A stretch of 64,000 nucleotides of DNA from Euonymus europaeus (Eukaryota; Streptophyta; Magnoliopsida; Celastrales; Celastraceae), in assembly GCA_963580455.1 (NCBI GenBank), contig OY756958.1, forward strand, positions 4,414,501-4,478,500, written 5' to 3'. This document shows, piece by piece, positions 60,917 through 64,000 of the stretch. The notes beneath the pieces are model-generated. The model was not told where the DNA came from. It was given only the letters and a program-made list of their open reading frames with translations, and did no database searches. The position numbers were made by a program, and so were the translations under genes. Each line of letters opens with the position of its first letter. Within the stretch, counting starts at the first letter, position 1.

Positions 60917-63900
60917 ATGGAAGCTTCTACATCAGAGTCATCTGGAGCCATGATGAAGTTGACACCCACAAATTATGCTATATGGAAACCTCGAATGGAT
61001 GATTTCCTGAATTGTAGAGATCTGGCAGATCCCTTGGAGAATGAAGGGAAAAAGCCGGATGAAATTAAAGATGTGGAATGGACGAAGAAAAATAAGAAGA
61101 CCATCGGTCAAATCCGAAATTGGATCGTTCACAATGTTTTTCACCATGTTGCACAGGAGACAAGTGCATATGATCTCTGGAAGAAGCTGGAGAACAAATA
61201 CCAAGCCAAGACTGCTCAGAATAAAGCACTCTTGGTTAGATGCCTTATTAATTTGAAGTTCAAAAATGGTACTTCGGTAGCTGAGCATACCAATGAGTTC
61301 TAGAACTTGGTGAATCAACTTGTAGCTGTCAAGTTTGTTTTTGAGGACGAAGAACAAGGTCTACTACTCTTCAACTCTTTACTAAACAGTTAGGAGACGC
61401 TGGTGGACTCCCATAGTAACTCAGCACCCGGAAGCAAACTTACCATGAAAATGGTCTCCGATGCTTTATTCAACGAGGAGTCTCGAAGAAAGGAATTGGG
61501 CATAGACCAATCTCATGCCCTTATTACTGAGAGCAGAAGACGATCTCAGGGGAGAAGCAGAAGTAGTGGAAGGAGTAAAAGCCAAGAATGAAATCAGGAT
61601 TATGGAAAGTCCACCGACGGTAAGAGATAGCAAAAAGGCAAGTATAAATGTTATCATTGTGGCATTGAGGGCCACATAAAGAAGAATTGTCGAAAATTAC
61701 AACTGGAGCAAGGTTAGAATAGCTCCGAGTCAAAGAATGAAAGTGGTGAAACTCTAGTCACCATTTCGGAGGATGTATCACTACTCTCTTGTAATGAAGA
61801 GACGTGCTTACATGCAGCAAACCACGCTCTTGAGTGGGTGATCGACACTGCTGCATCGCACCACGCCACTCTAAATATTGATTTCTTCACTTCATACAAA
61901 ATCAGTGATTTTGGTACAGTGAAGATGGGTAACGATAGTTTTGCCAAGATTGTGGCCATTGGTGATGTGCATATCAAGACGAATCTTGGATGCACTATGG
62001 TGTTAAAGGATGTCCGACACGTCCCAGACCTCCGGTTCAGTCTTATTGTTGTGAGTGCCCTTAATAAACAGGGCTATCACAATCATTTCGGCAATAACAC
62101 CTGGAAGTTGGCGAAAGGTGCTTTGACTTATGTTAGAGGACATATTTGTGGCACATTATACAGAACACAAGCCAAAGTATGTTCAGAAAGCATCAATGCT
62201 ATGGAGGAAGAGACTTCTCCAAATCTCTGGCACAAGAGACTCGGTCACATGTGAGAAAAATAGTTGTCCACCCTGTCAAAGAAGGCACTCATCAAAGTGT
62301 CTAAAGGTATTCCGCTAAACCTATGTGATTATTGCTTATTCGAGAAGCAGCACAGAGTCTCATTCAATACATCTTCCACGAAAAGGTTAGATTTGCTGAG
62401 TTTGGTACATTTTGATGTTTGCGGTCTCCTATAAGAAGAATTTTTGAGATGCAACATATATTTCTTAACCTTTATTGACGATGCGTTAAGGAAGGTGTGA
62501 GTGTATTTTCTCAGAACCAAGGATCAGGTGTATGAGAATTTCAAGAATTTCCACGCCATAGTGGAAAGGGAGATCGAAAAGAAGTTAAAGTGCCTCCGGT
62601 TAGACAATGGATGCGAGTACGTTTCTAGAGAATTTGAAGCATATTGTGCTGAACGCGATATTCTACATAAGAAGACGGTCCCACGTACCCCACAACATAA
62701 TGGTGTAGCCGAGAGAATGAATCGGACCATTATGGAACGAGCAAGGTGTATGCTCAGTATGGCAAAGCTGCCAAAGCCATTTTAGGGTGAAGCAGTTCGT
62801 GTGGCCCGTTACTTGATCAACAGATCACCTTTAACATCGTTGAATTTTGAAATTCCGGAGAAGGTGTGGTCTGGAAGAAATATTCCTTAATCTCACTTAA
62901 GAGCATTTGGATGCAAAGCTTTTGCACATGTATTCAAGGAGCAGAGACAGAAGCTTGACAAAAGATCCACTCCTTGTATTTTCATTGGATATAGAGATGA
63001 TGAATTTGGATACAGACTGTGGGATCCAACTACTAAAAAGGTTATCAGAAGCAGGGATGTTGTATTCCACGAGAATGAAGTGTTTGAAGACTTGGACAAA
63101 TCTACCAAGTCCACTGTTTCTAGTGTTGCAAACACTATCCCAGATCCTGCACTAGTGATTCCTGTAGATAATGATGAATTGCAGAAGGAAGATCTAGAAG
63201 AAGATCACATAGAAGGTGTTGAGCAGGGGGAGCCACAACCTCCTCCTCCAGAAGCTGCAGAACCAGCACAACTTCCGCCAGTTGAAGCACCTCAGCCAGA
63301 AAGATCTCTGAGGGGTCGTACTCTGATTCCGTCAAGAAGATATCTGGATTCAGACTATATTATGCTTACTGATGAGGGGGAGCCAAAGAGCTTTCAAGAA
63401 GCTCACACTCATGTTGAAAGTAGTGAGTGGATGCAAGCTATGCAAAAAGAAATAAATTCCTTGCAGAAAAACCAAACTTATGAGTTGGTGAAACTTCTAA
63501 AGGGAAGAAAGCGTTGTAGAACAAATGGGTGTTCAAGCTGAAGAAAGATGGCAGCGAAAAGTTTGTGAAGTACAAAACTCGATTGATCGTCAAAGGATTC
63601 CAACAGAAGAAAGGAATTGACTTTGACGAAATTTTCTCACCGGTGGTGAAGATGACATCCATCTGAGTCATACTTGGGTTAGTAGAAAGTTTGAATATGG
63701 AGCTTGAGCAAATGGACGTAAAGACAACATTTCTCCATGGTGATTTGGAGGAAGAAATTTACATGGCGCAGCTAGAAGGCTTCGAAGTTCCTAAGAAGAA
63801 GCACTTGGTCTATAAACTACAGAAAAGTCTCTACGGCCTTAAGTAGGCGCCGAGACGGTGGTACAAGAAGTTTGACTCATTCATGATGGGTCATGGGTAT

Positions 63901-64000
63901 AAGAGAACTGTCGCAGACCGGTGTGTTTATGTCCAAAAGTTTCTAGACGGTAACTTTGTGATATTGCTGCTATATGTTGATGATATGTTAATTGTTGGCC
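60917..64000 (+). pseudogene. Copia gag-pol with many stops
   Basis: Starts at ATG 60917 with a UBN2-type gag, then a CCHC knuckle (C-Y-H-C-x4-H-x4-C, about 61655-61690), protease (W-V-I-D-T-A-A-S, about 61838), integrase with HHCC remnant and DDE-type residues (about 62225-62740), a Pro/Glu-rich linker (63220-63300) and reverse transcriptase reaching YVDDM at the window end. In-frame stops occur near 61301, 61391, 61589, 61627, 61716, 62252, 62432, 62498, 62783, 62888, 63664 and 63844, plus at least one frame change near 63510. Many fall where a CAG, CGA or TGG codon would be expected. Confidence 0.88.

Larger units (their letters stand above)
59846..64000 (+). mobile_element. Second Copia retrotransposon (5' part, cut by window end)
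   Basis: LTR end, primer site, gag, protease, integrase and the start of reverse transcriptase in Copia order, all on the plus strand, starting within about 250 bp of the channel gene stop codon. RNase H and the 3' LTR are beyond the window. It is unrelated in sequence to the element in the channel intron (different gag, Tnt1-like domains). Confidence 0.88.

Overview
The window is nuclear DNA from a flowering plant, most likely a eudicot. Genes are far apart and split by GT-AG introns, intergenic DNA is AT-rich and full of transposon remains, and the protein families are plant-specific. I cannot name the species. Six genes can be supported in 64 kb. On the minus strand: a 3-ketoacyl-CoA synthase (2586-4239, two exons), a U6 snRNA gene (9998-10099) with an intact Pol III-type promoter, an intronless P-class PPR protein (11145-13733), and an acylamino-acid-releasing enzyme (16276-23455, 18 coding exons). 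On the plus strand: a LysM receptor-like pseudokinase (33892-37096, two exons) and a CASTOR/POLLUX-like plastid-envelope ion channel (43946-59606, 24 coding exons). I placed every exon junction by eye; all reading-frame phases close.

Layout. 1-2.5 kb: no gene, LINE-like remnant. 2.5-4.3 kb: KCS. 4.3-10 kb: repeats, including a PIF/Harbinger-like element and the U6 gene, whose 3' end is part of a tandem repeat. 11-13.8 kb: PPR. 14-15.7 kb: paired MITEs. 16.2-23.5 kb: AARE. 23.5-33.5 kb: transposon cluster, dominated by a minus-strand LTR element (25974-32137) with a ~4 kb TIR element inside one LTR and a further ~0.7 kb MITE inside that. 33.9-37.1 kb: LysM receptor. 37.1-43.9 kb: foldback MITE, minisatellite, Mutator-like element with a perfect 9-bp target duplication, and a second copy of the ~0.7 kb MITE in opposite orientation. 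43.9-59.6 kb: ion channel, whose 6.2 kb intron 12 carries a GC-rich hAT-type MITE and a complete but coding-defective Copia element. 59.8 kb to the end: the 5' part of a second, heavily mutated Copia element running off the window.

The genes do not form one pathway: lipid elongation, splicing RNA, organelle RNA processing, N-acyl peptide turnover, chitin/LCO-type perception and plastid ion transport. I see no evidence of a novel multi-gene system. The observations most worth checking are the nested transposons, the U6 3'-end tandem repeat, the alternative N-terminus of AARE that could give plastid and cytosolic forms, the degenerate kinase motifs of the LysM receptor, and the Copia insertion with young LTRs but broken coding sequence inside a channel-gene intron.
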